Of a DNA stretch of 64,000 bases, positions 34,687-45,889 are shown piece after piece. Origin of the DNA: Magicicada septendecula (taxonomy: Eukaryota; Arthropoda; Insecta; Hemiptera; Cicadidae); assembly GCA_034769895.1 (NCBI GenBank), contig CM068375.1, forward strand, positions 254,055,542 through 254,119,541, written 5' to 3'. The position numbers and the translations under genes were made by a program. A model generated the notes under the pieces. It was not told where the DNA came from, made no database searches, and saw only the letters and a list, made by a program, of their open reading frames with translations. Position 1 is the first letter of the stretch, and every line of letters begins with the position of its first letter.

Positions 34687-36060
34687 CAACAAGGCGCTAA
34701 CCTGGCTGAAGCAGGCGACGGGGCAGAAGACGAAGTACGCTCGCTGGGCTCTACTGATACAGAGCTACAGATACAGAGATACAGAGGCCACTTCGCAGTG
34801 TTGCGGCAGCTGCACCGTGACTACAAGAAATCACAGCTGTCGGCATCCATCAGGCAGTGCAGGAGGGACAAGAAGGGGACCAGGAGTGCCAAGTGTGGAG
34901 AAACGACCCTGCGGCGGCTACAGCGAGAGGATACCGGGTGGACAACGGCCTGGTTTGGAAGGACAGACGCAACCAGGAACCAGGATTGTATGTGCCGCCG
35001 AGTGTCCGCATGGAGGTCATCAGGCACTTCCACGACTCCCCTGAAGCCGCTCATCCAGGGGCCTAAGAAACGTTTCGGGCTATCGGCAAGGACTTCGTCT
35101 GGACCGGCCTAACCATTGATGTCCACAGATACGTCCGGAGTTGCAGAATATGCGCCCTACACAAGTGCGGCGCAAATCCCGAACAGGACCAACAGCAACC
35201 TCACCGACCCAGGAGATGTTGGAATACTGTCGCCCTGGACGTCATGGGACCATATCCGCTGACTCAAGCTGGCAACCGGTACATCGTAGTGGTCACGGAT
35301 ATGATGTCGTGATGGGTGGAAGCAAAGGCTGTACGCAAGGTGGACGCTGACACCATTATCCGCTACCTGGAGGAAGATGTGTTCCCTCATTGGGGATACC
35401 CAGAGGCGTTGCTGACCGACAACGGGAAGCCGCTCACGGGCCACAAGTGGAAGCAGATGTGCGACAAGCTGCACATACGACCATGGACTACAGCCAACTA
35501 CCATCCCAGGGCGAACCCGACCGAGCGGCGCAACGGTGAGATCAAGAAGGCGCTGCGGATCCAGCTCCATGACTGCAAGGACCATGGTGACTGGGACTAT
35601 GGTTTGCCGGCGGTTCTGTTCTCGCCGGCGGAATCGTGCAAACGCCGCCACTGGAGTGACACTAAGCGAGCTTCTGCTGGGCAGAGACCTACGCCGACCC
35701 GGCGACTGGAGTAGGCCACACGCAGAACAGGACGTCCGGCCAATTGAGGAACGAGAAGAGGCGGCCAGGTCACACCAGACCAAGTATCAGCAACGGCGGT
35801 ATCCGGAACGGAGGACACAGGACCATACACTGGCCATAGGGCAGCTGGTGTACGTCAAGAGCCACGCCGGACCAGCCAAAGGACGGAGGTACCCTGGATG
35901 GGAGCCAGCCTGGGAAGGTCCCTTTAGCGTTGCCGCAACCCTCGGCGGGCAGATTTACACAGTGGAGAAGGACGGACGCCAATACAAGGTTCACCGCCAA
36001 CGGCTCAAACCCGCCGGAGAAGAACAATGGGCTGGCCACCAGAGAGCATTCAAGACCCGG
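34687..36060 (+). pseudogene. Family D integrase (broken)
   Basis: Continues pol through several frames. The zinc-binding part has HFHDSPEAAHPG and CRICALHKC. The core has Asp in VALDVMGPYPL (near 35240), Asp in LLTDNGKPLTG (near 35417) and Glu in ANPTERRNGEIKKAL (near 35523), so the catalytic triad is intact. The GPY/F-like C-terminus reads WEGPFSVAATLGGQIYTVEKDGRQYKVHRQRLKP. In-frame stops near 35065 and 35310 and a shift near 35670 break it. Only a few bases separate its end from the 3' LTR, so there is no envelope gene. Confidence 0.9.
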
Positions 36061-36066
36061 GGGAGT

Positions 36067-36566
36067 TGTGACGGCAGCGGTATGCGAACATCTGCTCTCC
36101 GGTACCAGCGGTGGACACAGCGAGCCAATCCGGCATCAGGATTTGGAGCGAGCCAATCAGCGATCCCGGTTAGTTAATAAAACCCGGGCCGGCAGAACAT
36201 TTTGGACACACTTCATCGCCACGCCATCGGACGCACTTCATCTCCTCTCCTCTCTCGGACGACATCGAGGCGGAGTCTGCCGGAAGGAACAGCCGAAGAA
36301 TAGAACCGCCGCCGTTCTTGCGTCTTTGCACTCCCGTTCTGCGCCAGCGATGGACGTTGCTGGGCCAGCAGCCGACTCTACAACCGATGCCGAAAGAAGA
36401 GGAGGACTGCAGTACGCCACGATCAGCGGGCGCAGCCGCCGAACATCTCAGCGCGGCACGACCAACATCAGCTTTCTCGCCACCCGGTCCTTTTTAGGGC
36501 CACCAAAATAACTAGAGTGTACGTTTGGCGCCATTTGTCATGCGGCAAGCCTTTTGTCCGGTGACA
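36067..36566 (+). repeat. Family D LTR (plus strand), shared middle LTR
   Basis: 500 bp, from TGTGACGG to GGTGACA. It is preceded by a purine run (GGGGGAG, 36059-36065) after integrase, so it is the 3' LTR of the gag-pol copy. It is followed at once by a primer binding site, so it is also the 5' LTR of the deleted copy to the right. Inverse sequence lies at 28720-29195 plus 32023-32097. Confidence 0.85.
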
Positions 36567-36568
36567 AG

Positions 36569-36586
36569 TGGTGCCCAACGTGGGGC
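36569..36586 (+). promoter_or_regulatory. Primer binding site, tRNA-Lys type
   Basis: TGGTGCCCAACGTGGGGC, 2 nt after the LTR. It matches the complement of the 3' end of insect tRNA-Lys (TGGCGCCCAACGTGGGGC, recalled from the known gypsy primer) with one mismatch. A stem-loop, ATCTTGC-GGAT-GCAAGAT, follows at 36594-36611. Confidence 0.75.
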
Positions 36587-36744
36587 GACGATCATCTTGC
36601 GGATGCAAGATCCAGCCACGCCAGCGAGCTACCAGCCGGCACAACAATCAACATGGCGCCCAACAGACACCTCTACAAGATCCGGAGAAGAGCAGTAGGC
36701 TGGCTACCGGAGAGCATTCAAGACCCGTGGGAGTTGTGGCAACA
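36587..36744 (+). other. Deleted D internal region: leader fused to polypurine end
   Basis: Contains the leader with ATG at 36653 (MAPNRHLYKIRRR). At about 36690-36700 it jumps to the extreme 3' end of the internal region: GAGAGCATTCAAGACCC here equals 36043-36059 beside integrase. GTGGGAG then leads to the LTR start TGTGGCAACA. Nearly all of gag and pol is missing, so this is a short non-autonomous derivative that keeps primer and polypurine signals. The same fusion occurs in the inverted stub at 32098-32251. Confidence 0.72.
36732..36744. repeat. Target-site duplication of the chimeric LINE insertion, left copy
   Basis: AGTTGTGGCAACA, exact match to 39860-39872. It overlaps the very start of the D LTR (TGTGGCAACA). 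Confidence 0.85.
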
Positions 36745-38441
36745 AGTGGTCAGAGCTGTTGGGTTGTGTGTCGTGAGACGACCCAATGGTATCCTAGTAC
36801 TAAAACATAGTGGTCCTGTCCAGACGGAATGTTTTTAATTAATATTTAGTGGTCGCTACAACGACATGCTCGTACTAGGTCGACTAGTACAGTATTTGTC
36901 GAGGCCGTTTCCAAGATTCACCTGGACGTGTTCGGTACCTGCCAAGGCCAGCTATGAGTGGGTTTGTCTGGGTCCTCGCAGCTCGGACGTAAAATTTACG
37001 TGCAAGTCGCCTTGCGGTGTCATCCAAGGAGCGGACACCGAGTCCTCTTCTCAGGAGACGAGAAGAAAACCGATAGGGGACTTTGGCCGCTAGCCGAAGA
37101 CCTCTATCGAGAACGCTTTGCAACCTTCTTTTATGAACGGTTGCGAGGTAACCCCAGACGGGAAGAGCGTAGGTAATGATCGGCAACAGGTACGCGTTGA
37201 CGATCAACTTACCCAGCTTGCGGGTCATAGCCTTGTTGGCAAGTATCGGAAACAGTTGCGCGAGATGAGCGGGCGCTTTCTTTCGCATCGTCTCAGCGTG
37301 GGCACGCCAGGTGAGCCGACGATCAAGGTGGACACCGAGGTACTTTACTTCTCTCGACCAGGGCAAGTACGTTCTACCGAGTCTCACTCGGCCTCGTGGT
37401 TCTTTCCGGCGCTTTGTGAATAGCACTGCGGAGCTCTTGGTTTCGTTGACGGCAACTCTCCAGCTTTCCGTCCACGTCGAATACGCATCGAGTGCGCGCT
37501 GAAGTCGTGGGATAGCAAAGTCTGCGTTCCGATCGGCGGTATAGACCGCCGTGTCGTCGGCAAACAGAGCCATCTGGACTCCAGGCTCTCTGGGTGCGTC
37601 GTTGACATACACGGAGAACAGGAGAGGCCCTAGCACGCTACCTTGAGGTACCCCGGCTGTAATACGTCTCTCGGAAGAGACGTGGTCGTCTATTCGCACG
37701 CAGAAAGTCCTCTCCATCAGAAAGCTAGCAATCAAGCGAAGGTAGCAGTCTGGGAGCTGGATTTCCCGGAGCTTGAACAAGAGCCCGTCATGCCAGACAC
37801 TATCAAAGGCCTTTTCCACATCTAGGAAACAGGCGACAGTCTGCTCTTTCCGGCACCCGGCGCCCGTGATGTATTCCACCAGTCTCATCAGTTGATGAGT
37901 GGTGGAATGCCCCACACGAAAGCCGAACTGTTCGGGAACCAGTACATCGAAATTTCTTAGATGATCTAGTACTCTCCGTTGTACGAGACGTTCGAGGACC
38001 TTTGACGTGGCTGACAGTAGACTAATGGGCCGGAGGTTGCCGGGACGGGAAGCGTCCTTTCCCTGCTTCGGGATCACTATGACCGTCGCCTTACGCCATT
38101 TCTGGGGAAAATAGGCCAGTCTAAGACACGCGTTGAACAGCGCGACCAAGAAAAGTACTCCTCGCTCCGGGAGTCGAGTAAGAGCGGAGTTCGAGACGCC
38201 GTCCGGGCCAGGAGCTTTTCTCGGCACGAGTTCAACGAGCCGATCTGTGACCTCTTCCCTAGTAATGGGTTCGGGCTCCGCAGTGATCGGAAGAGACAGA
38301 TAGTCTTCCACTTCGTTCTCGACTTCTTCGTCGAAGTCCCAGTCCATGGGCGGGTTAGGTGCGAACTGTCGCTCAAAACACGCGCCCAAGTACTCGGCCT
38401 TCGCCTCCGGGCGAGCCAGGAGTTGACCGAAAGGTCCAGTT

Positions 38442-38442
<1 letters not shown>
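36745..38442 (-). pseudogene. LINE A copy 2, 5'-truncated, first part of chimera
   Basis: Minus strand. It starts, in element sense, at a point equal to about 30309 of LINE A, so the endonuclease is missing. It is open through RT from RPEAKAEYLGACFERQ to RQILY with stop at 36886-36884. It keeps RKAPGPDGVSN, DVEKAFDSVWHDGL, FADDTAVYT and all three Trp codons that are stops in copy 1. The 3' UTR ends at the target duplication with CAGCTCTGACC and no poly(A). A replaced block near 36790-36810 distinguishes its 3' UTR from copy 1. Its upstream neighbour is a 41-nt poly(T) and then LINE B. Confidence 0.88.

Positions 38443-38483
<41 letters not shown>
38443..38483 (-). repeat. Poly(T) run, poly(A) tail of LINE B in element sense
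   Basis: 41 T on the plus strand. On the minus strand it follows ACGCACAACCGCAAAGCC, which resembles the 3' end of LINE A (ACGCACAATCCAACAGC), so it is the natural 3' end of LINE B with its tail. It sits exactly at the junction with LINE A copy 2. The open reading frame passing through it as poly-Lys is accidental. Confidence 0.78.
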
Positions 38484-39859
38484 CGCTCTGGGCTTTGCGG
38501 TTGTGCGTCGCAGAGACGAACCGCACGGGAAACTGAGTTCCGAGCTACCTTCTGGAGCTCCTGCCTCGTGGCCCTGCCCAAGTAGGGCGCGTGCTCTATA
38601 GCAGGCCGATTCTCGGCTGTTGTGCTAGCCTACGCTAGCGCAGTATGCACCGAGGGCGTTTCCACGAATCACCTGGGCGTATACGGTACCTTCCCAGCCC
38701 AGTCACTAGAGGATTGCCTGGGAACCTCGCCGCACGTGCATAAAATTTGCGTGCAAGCCGCCTGAAAGTGTCGTCTAAGGAGCGGACGCCAAGTCCTCTC
38801 CTTAGAAGGCGAGATGAGAAGCGACGGGGGACTTTGGCCGCTAGCCGAAGCCCCCTGTCGAGGACGCTCTGCAACTTCTTTTTATGCATTGCGGCGAGGT
38901 AACCCCAGACCGGGCAGGCGTAGGTAATGACCGGCAGCAGATACGCGCCGACGATCATCCTACCCAATTTCCTGGTCATGGCTGAGCTGATCAGGAGTGG
39001 AAACAGTGCGCACAGGCGAGTGGATGCTCGCTTTAGAACTGTCTGTGCGTGGGTACGCCAGGTGAGCCGACGGTCGAGGTGTAAGCCGAGGTACTTGACC
39101 TCGTTGGACCAGCGCAAGTACGTTCTGCCGATACGTAGTTGCCTAACGGGGTTCTTCCGTCGCTTGGAGAATTCGACGGCTACGCTCTTGGTGGCGTTGA
39201 GTTGCACTCTCCAATTCTCAGTCCAGTCCACGAGCGTGTCGAGCTGGCGCTGCAGTCGTAGGACGGCCCTTTCCTCATGACGATCGGCCGTAAATACGGC
39301 CGTGTCGTCAGCGAAGAGGGCCATCTGGACTCCAGGCTGTCTCGGCACGTCGTTGACGTAGATCGAGAACAGAAGGGGGCCTAGAACACTACCTTGAGGG
39401 ACGCCGGCTGTGATTCGTCTCTCGGAAGAGACAGAATCGCCAACTCTCACGCAGAAGGTCCTCTCCGTCAGAAAGCTAGCAACCAGATGGAGGTAGCAGT
39501 CCGGGAGCTGGACTTCCCTAAGTTTGAATAAAAGGCCATCATGCCATACGCTGTCGAAGGCTTTCTCAACATCTAAGAAACAGCCAACGGTCCGTTCTCT
39601 CCGACACCCGGCTTCCGTGATGCTTTCCACCAGTCTCATCAGTTGATGAGTGGTCGAATGCCCCACACGAAAGCCGAACTGTTCGGGGACCAGCACGTCA
39701 AAGTTGGTTAGATGCTCTCGTACACGACGCTGTACGAGGCGCTCAAAAACCTTGGACGTAGCGGAAAGTAGGCTGATAGGCCGGAGGTTTTCCGAGCGGG
39801 TGGTATCCTTTCCCTGCTTCGGGATCACGATAACCGTCGCCTTTCGCCATTTCTTGTCC
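38484..39859 (-). pseudogene. LINE B, 5'-truncated, second part of chimera
   Basis: A Jockey-type LINE related to but clearly diverged from LINE A. In element sense it begins at KKWRKATVIVIPKQGKDTTR next to the target duplication. It runs open through SKVFERLVQRRVREHL, FLDVEKAFDSVWHDGL, GVPQGSVLGPLLFSIYVND, FADDTAVFT and KYLGLHLDRRLTW to CILR, with stop at about 38637-38635. A 150-nt 3' UTR and poly(A) follow. Endonuclease and the start of RT are missing. The apparent Met start lies in LTR sequence and is not real. Confidence 0.87.
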
Positions 39860-40378
39860 AGTTGTGGCAACAGCGATTCATTACGTCTGATCTCCGGTAC
39901 CAGTGACACCTGAAGAATACGAGGCGAGCCAATCCGGGAACAGCAGCCGCCGAGACGTGACCAACTACGTGCTCAGAGCGAGCGAATCAGTGATCCCGGT
40001 TATTGCATAAAACCCGGCCCGGCAGAAATGCCACACCATCGGACGCACTTCATCTCCTCTCCTCTCTCGGACGACATCGAGGCGGAGTCAGCCGGAAGGA
40101 ACAGCCGAAGAATAGAACCGCCGCCGTTCTTGCATCTTCGCACTCCTGTTCCACGCCAGCGATGGACGTCGCTGGGCCGGCAGCTGACTCTACAACCGAT
40201 GCCGAAAGAAGAGGAGGACTGCAGTACGCCACGAACAGCGGGCGCAGCCGCCAAACATCTCAGCGGGGCACGACCAACATCAGCCTTCTCGCCACATGGT
40301 CCTTTTTAGGGCCACCAAAAACACTAGAGTGTACAATTGGCGCCATTTGTCATGCGGCAAGCCTTTTGTCCGGTGACA
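39860..40378 (+). repeat. Family D LTR (plus strand), right end of composite
   Basis: Begins with the second copy of the 13-bp LINE target duplication (39860-39872), then CGATTCATTACG through CTCCGGTACCAG to GGTGACA at 40378. It contains the CCATTTGTCATGCGGCAAGC end shared with 36566 and, inverted, 28720. It is followed by ATAT and then AT-rich DNA. Confidence 0.85.
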
Positions 40379-40382
40379 ATAT

Positions 40383-41668
40383 ATATAAAGTATATTAGTA
40401 CTGGAAACTATAATTTATAATATTTATAGAGTTTAAATAATAATTTAATGTATTATTCAATAGATAATATAATCATATAACTTTAAAAGATGTTTTACAA
40501 ATTTTGCAGATGTGTCAAATAGTGAAAATTTGTAATTTTAATTGTAAAGTCACTTCAGCTGTACTGTATAGTGATATAGACCCTGAACATACACTGTAAT
40601 CCATAACACAGAAAGTTTAAATTGGACGAGTGTATTCTTTGATGAGTTTTGACTTTATGTTGTTTTTAGTCGGATAAAAACATGTCAAGCAGATTTTTCA
40701 AGATGCATGTGTAAAAGTGATATAACCCTACACAGATTAGTTGGCGATGTTAGACAGAATAGCTGTATTAACAGTATGCAGTAAATACATAGATATTTAT
40801 TTCTGTGAATAAATTTCATATTATCAGTTGGAAATATGAAAATCACCTACTCCAGGCTGTTGCAATTGGTATTGCATTCGTGTAATATTCTCATATTACT
40901 GAACATGTTAATAACATGTAGTGCACAATTATGTAATAATAGTTATTTAGTGTTATAATACATTTTACTTTCATACTCAAATGCCTAAAAATCCTCCAGT
41001 CATTAAATTAGAAGAGTATAAAAATAGAAGGCAAGAAAATACATCATTTTATTTAATATAAAAAATAACTGAATTCCAAATTTTAATGTTTTATAAACAT
41101 AATTCCACATGTCTTATACTAATAGTTCAGATTTTCTTGGTGGTTTCTTGTGTATTTTAAAGAATATGCTTTACCAAAGACAAGAAACATATGGTAAGTT
41201 TGAATGAATTGTTCAGTATTATCCAAGAGATGACAGTACTAAAATTCTTTGTACTTACCTTTTTACCTTGTAAATTTTATTAATCTCAAATTTATAAATT
41301 GAAATTAGTAATTAAAAACAAAACATTTATGTACAACATATTGAATGTATAGTGTAAACAAGTTTTTTGTGACACTAAAACAAAAGACAAATTGTGTAAT
41401 TCATCCAGATAATACTTCATTTTAAAGTTGCCAGTATGTGTGCTTGTAACGATTCATAGTGGATTGTCTGAATCATGGTTGTATTCACAAATTAAAGATT
41501 TATTATAGGAGTGTTAAAATTTGCGTTATGTGCTAAAAATAATCAACTAGAAACTGAAAATTTCTTCATTGATTTGATTAAAATTTGGAGATTACCACAA
41601 ATTTTGTGTTACACTAAGTAAACTCTCATAACAATTTAATTGTTAATCATTTCTGTTTTCTTGAATAT
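40383..41668. other. Intergenic AT-rich DNA
   Basis: No gene or clear element. The first tens of bases may be the displaced tail of R1 copy 1, but similarity is too weak to claim. Confidence 0.5.
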
Positions 41669-42240
41669 TGTTACAAATCGCTGTCCATCTATTTCGTAAA
41701 AGTGTCAGAGTGTAATTTGTGTAATGTGTCTTACCAATCCATCGTCGCTCGGTAACGTACTTTACGTTGATTGAGTCCGTCGTGAACGTACGAATAACCA
41801 GGTATCGAAGTCCTTACCTGAGGTTCACTAGGTGTGTATAAATCCCGGGTGGCGCCAAATTGCTTATTTTACACAATTAAAATATTTAGTATTATCGGCG
41901 AGTCCGCTCAGGCGGTGGGGAGAATTCAAACTTTTCCCGCCGCTTATCGATTTTTACAATCAAGCCAGCAGTTTGCTGTGTTTACTGCTTGAGCGCTTGC
42001 CGCCAATTCATAGCTGTTCGCTACAATGTACAACATTTATAATACACTTTCCTAATGAAAATAAAACGCATTGGTTACACACAGTATTGGTTTATTAGTT
42101 AATGGTTATTATTTATTCATTGACACAGGTTCAGGTTATATTTGGTGTTATATTATCTTGCACCGGCAATTAATCTAAGACAATTTTCTCTGGGTTTTGA
42201 CGAATCGATTCTGAACATAACAGATACACCATAATGGCGT
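41669..42240 (+). promoter_or_regulatory. LTR/promoter-like segment
   Basis: Starts TGTTACAAATCG. It contains a TATA-like GTGTATAAATCCCGG at about 41834 in locally GC-rich DNA (CAGGCGGTGGGGAGA, CCCGCCGCTT) and an AATAAAA polyadenylation-like signal at about 42060. This is the order of U3, R and U5 in insect LTRs. I cannot find a matching end or target duplication, so it may instead be a host promoter or an LTR relic. Confidence 0.35.
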
Positions 42241-45200
42241 CTGTCGAAATAGTATATAAATATTTTCGTTCGATCGTCTGGATTCTTGAGATTACGATAA
42301 AAGGATTAGATGCAATTACAATAATAAAAATACACAACCTTACATTATTTCTACTTAAATAATATAACGTGTAGCTATAATATGTTTTTTGGAGTGTAGT
42401 AAAAGTGTTTCAAAGGTTCGTAAACTAACAATAGGTTAATTGTATAAGTTGACAAATTTTCAGTGTCTTAGTTTTTTATTTAATCTGTGAAAGAGAATAA
42501 ATTCAGTTTAGTGATATTTCATAGTAATTTGAATTGCGTGTTTTCGGAAATTTGGGTAATTTAAATGATACTTAACAACTTAGTAGACTGGGGTTAAGCA
42601 GTTGGTCTGGTAAAAAGGACTGGAGCTGCAATCGTATTCAATTTTCAATTGTTTGGGCTTGTGGCATCTTTTTCAATTTAATCGGCGTAATTTATTCACT
42701 TCTTTTTGATTTAAATGGTCTTCGACATCAGTTAATTGGTTTCAGTCATCGTCTGCTTCCTTCTCGTTCCTTTGTGGTAATTTGGTTTACTTTTATAACA
42801 TTTTAAATTAAATATTTGGTTGTTCAAAATTTGGCTTCTGTTTTCCAAGAGCGTCACTTTACGAGTAACGATATTCAATGGTAAAACCGTCCTTAACGGC
42901 AGTTGCTATGGTTACTAATTAAATCTGATTGGTTAATCTGGCTATATACGTAACCATTGTTATCAAAATTTGAATTCTTTTCAAAATCCTTGTATATCTT
43001 CTGATTGCTTTCATTCCGTTATCTTCCTTCCTAAATATTAATTATTATCACTGTTATTTGTATTTTCTTCCAAAGATTATTTTGGTATCCCACAAGATTG
43101 GGTTATTTCATGTTTTATAATTTTACAATTATTTTAATATTTCCTAATTACATTTCTCTTTTAATTTAAATCCTTATTCTAATATTTTGCTTTTAATAAG
43201 ATTTACAATTTATCCTTGGTTGATTATTCACCTTGGATTTGTTAATTACTTGGTTATTTTCATACAATTTGTATTTGTTGGTGTTTGACAGTTAGGCATT
43301 TCTTAAGCCTAAGTAGCCATTACTGATTTTTACTTATTTCATATACATTACATCTCATTTTAGCCTAATGCTTTATTTTGTTCTTATAACTGGTTTTGTT
43401 ACCTATTGATGTGTTTTGGTTCTGTTTTTGTGTTTTTTGTATGTTACTACTATTTTATACATCATGTATTGCTAATTATTTACTAACTGGTTTTCTCGTT
43501 TTCTAAGTCAAACATTGCTTTCCTTTCTTACTTATTTACTCCGCCAATGTCAACAATATGGCTATTAATTACTAATTTTTTTTATCACATAAAATACAAC
43601 ATTTAGGTCTATGGTTGGTATCATTATCCCAGCCATATCCTATTCATAAGTTTGCTTAAACAATTATTTAACAATTATTATGTAATATTGGTGTACAATT
43701 CATTACCTTTTATTTTATTTTTTGGGTGATAAACAACCTCGCCTCTTTTGAACTTACTTCAATAATCATCCCTTATAACATGGGTGTTTATTGATTGTTT
43801 TAAACTTCTTATTTTATAAATACTCTGCCTTCACTCCATGGTAACACTATCTGATTACTCTTTCATGGGATTCTCATTTTTAAATACTATTATATACTTT
43901 TAAACTTTACAATAAGATTCTTTTCTAATCAATACAGTTAACATCACTCTTCAGTGTTCATTACTACTTAATTAATGGTTTATTTTAAATACTATTCTTA
44001 ACAACTTTCTTAAATATTATTATTGTTCACTATTAAACCTTTAGTGTTTGTTAATTTTTTACTAAGTGTTTATCTTAGCTGTCACTATTTTTCCTACTGC
44101 TATCATTGACAATATTTTTATTTACTCATCACCTTCACTTTTAAAATATCTTGTGTTTATTATAATTTATTTAGTGTTTTTCTCTATCATTTTACTTTAG
44201 GGTTTTTTCACTTTCACTATGGGCACTTCTTAAACTTTTTATTTAAGTGTTTATTAGTGGGTAATCCCTATCGTTACTTTTCTTTGTCACTTAGTTATTT
44301 TCAGTTTATTTCTCACTATCTCAATATCTCTCTCTTTCTTTACACATATTATTTATACTTATTAAGTTCATGTCTTTCTCTATTTCTTACTTACATATAC
44401 TTCTAATTCTTGGGTTAGTGTATTTTTATTTATCGGGTTTTATCAATTATTAATTACATTTGTCACTTATTCAATACTAACATTTATCTTTTATATTGGT
44501 TCTTTACCGGTTTCATTTCCTTTATTATATATGATTGTATTATTTCTCCCTTCTCTATTCTCTACTACTTGTCTGTGTTTTCTCGCCTTGTTTCATTTTA
44601 TTTCCTGTATAGTTGGTTTGTTCCCTTTTTATTTTCATTTTTCTTCTCCTTCACTTCTCATCTTGTTTCCTTTTATTTTGGTTCTTATCTGGCCAATCTC
44701 TGGGGTTGAGTCAAAGTCGTTTGTCTGTCAGTCTAGTCTGTGAGTTTCTTTAATAATCACTTTTAGTTTATAATTCTTCCTCCTTCTTTCTTAATTACAT
44801 TTTATATTTTTATTCTCTTCATGATTTATTTATTAAAATATATTACTTTTTAGCATTTCTTACGTACTTATAGTTATCAAATATAATCTGAGTTTGGCGA
44901 TGTTTATATAATGCCCAAGGGAAGTAAGACCTTGACCTAAGATGTGCTGACAGCTTTCTATATTATGGTTGGCTTGCAAGGTTAAATATAAGGTGATTAT
45001 CCTGCTACAGGATGGTATGAGAAATTATTTTCCAGTGAATTGTAGTTTTTATTTAATGTTACATCATCCTACATGTCCTAGAATATATTTTTTATGCTTT
45101 GTGTATAAAATTGCCTTCCTAGATTCTTTTGTGGGAGTGAAAGTATGCCTTGGTAAATATGTTGTTAATATTGTTTGTTTAGTTTTTTTGTTATTCTCAT

Positions 45201-45888
45201 ATCTGTTCAGAGAGTGAAAGTAAAGCATGCTAGAAATATAGTCATATGTACATAAAGTATGTGGTTTTTAATTAATTGGCCTAGGCTACTCATTGTTCTT
45301 GGATCATATTGATTAGTGTCTGTTAACAGATTTTGTATATTTGCTTTTAATATAGAAACAGGCTGAAATTTTTGTTATATATATTTTTCTGAATTATTGA
45401 TTATTTATCTAAAACAACGGTGATGTATTTACGAGTAATGGTTTTGGATATAAAAGCCTTTCTGTGTATATCTAATTTCTGTTATCACACCAGCTTTTAA
45501 TCAGTTTATTTTATGTAAAAATAGGTGTGTTCATATTATGAACAATAATATGTATTATTTGACAACCAAAATTCTTAATGTTATGTTCAGTTACATTTAA
45601 AATTTTGCTTTGCTTCACGAAGGTTTTGTTTGCTTTTTCTCCGTGAACAACTGTAATAGCAGGTTGTTTAAGAATATGATTTTAATGTAATTGCGGGCAC
45701 ATACAGAATGTATGTAGTTATACTTTTGATACCTACACAGATAATCTATTCATGCCTTTGAATTCTGGTGTATTGCTTATTCTGGAAAATGTCTTCAAAA
45801 TGGTTTTGTCACTAATTGTAATTACTATTATTATAACTATGATTGTGCCATACGTTTGTAGCTTACTACAAAAAAATATTTTGTTATA
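42241..45888. other. Long T-rich, strand-asymmetric non-coding tract
   Basis: From about 43000 to 44850 the plus strand is strongly T-rich and A-poor, with few G. Its words resemble the family T LTRs (TTTTATAATACA, TTATTTACT). 42870-42960 holds TAACGGCAGTTGCTATGG and CTGATTGGTTAATCTGG, reminiscent of TTGATTGGTCAGTTTGC in those LTRs. It may be a diverged LTR of the same type. The small frames in it are low-complexity hydrophobic and unlikely to be genes. Confidence 0.4.
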
Positions 45889-45889
45889 A

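Larger units (their letters stand above)
28720..40378. mobile_element. Composite family D locus: gypsy gag-pol between outward-facing LTRs, with LINE insertions
   Basis: GC-rich block in AT-rich surroundings. From the left: LTR (minus) split by LINE A, an inverted stub of the D leader, gypsy gag-pol (plus), LTR (plus), primer binding site and leader, a polypurine stub, and LTR (plus) split by a two-part LINE insertion. The outermost bases at both ends are the 3' ends of D LTRs (TGTCACC at 28720, GGTGACA at 40378). Both flanks read ATAT (28716-28719 and 40379-40382). The arms are inverted relative to each other. Confidence 0.8.

Noticed and set aside
38077..38581. Long frame with a poly-Lys run joining two LINE parts
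   Set aside because: The lysines are the A tail of LINE B read through by chance, not a real fusion protein.
39860..39909. Met start for the LINE B frame
   Set aside because: The first codons lie in D LTR sequence beyond the target duplication; LINE B is 5'-truncated.
28716..40382. Giant terminal-inverted-repeat DNA transposon (Polinton-like)
   Set aside because: The inverted ends are LTRs of the gypsy element inside, with primer site and polypurine tract. No DNA polymerase B, ATPase or capsid gene is present.
40003..40398. 131-codon plus-strand frame
   Set aside because: Lies wholly in the D LTR. Its relatives in other LTR copies are broken, and it has no known domain.
41832..42098. 88-codon frame after the TATA-like box
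   Set aside because: No domain, and it spans the likely R-U5 or leader region.
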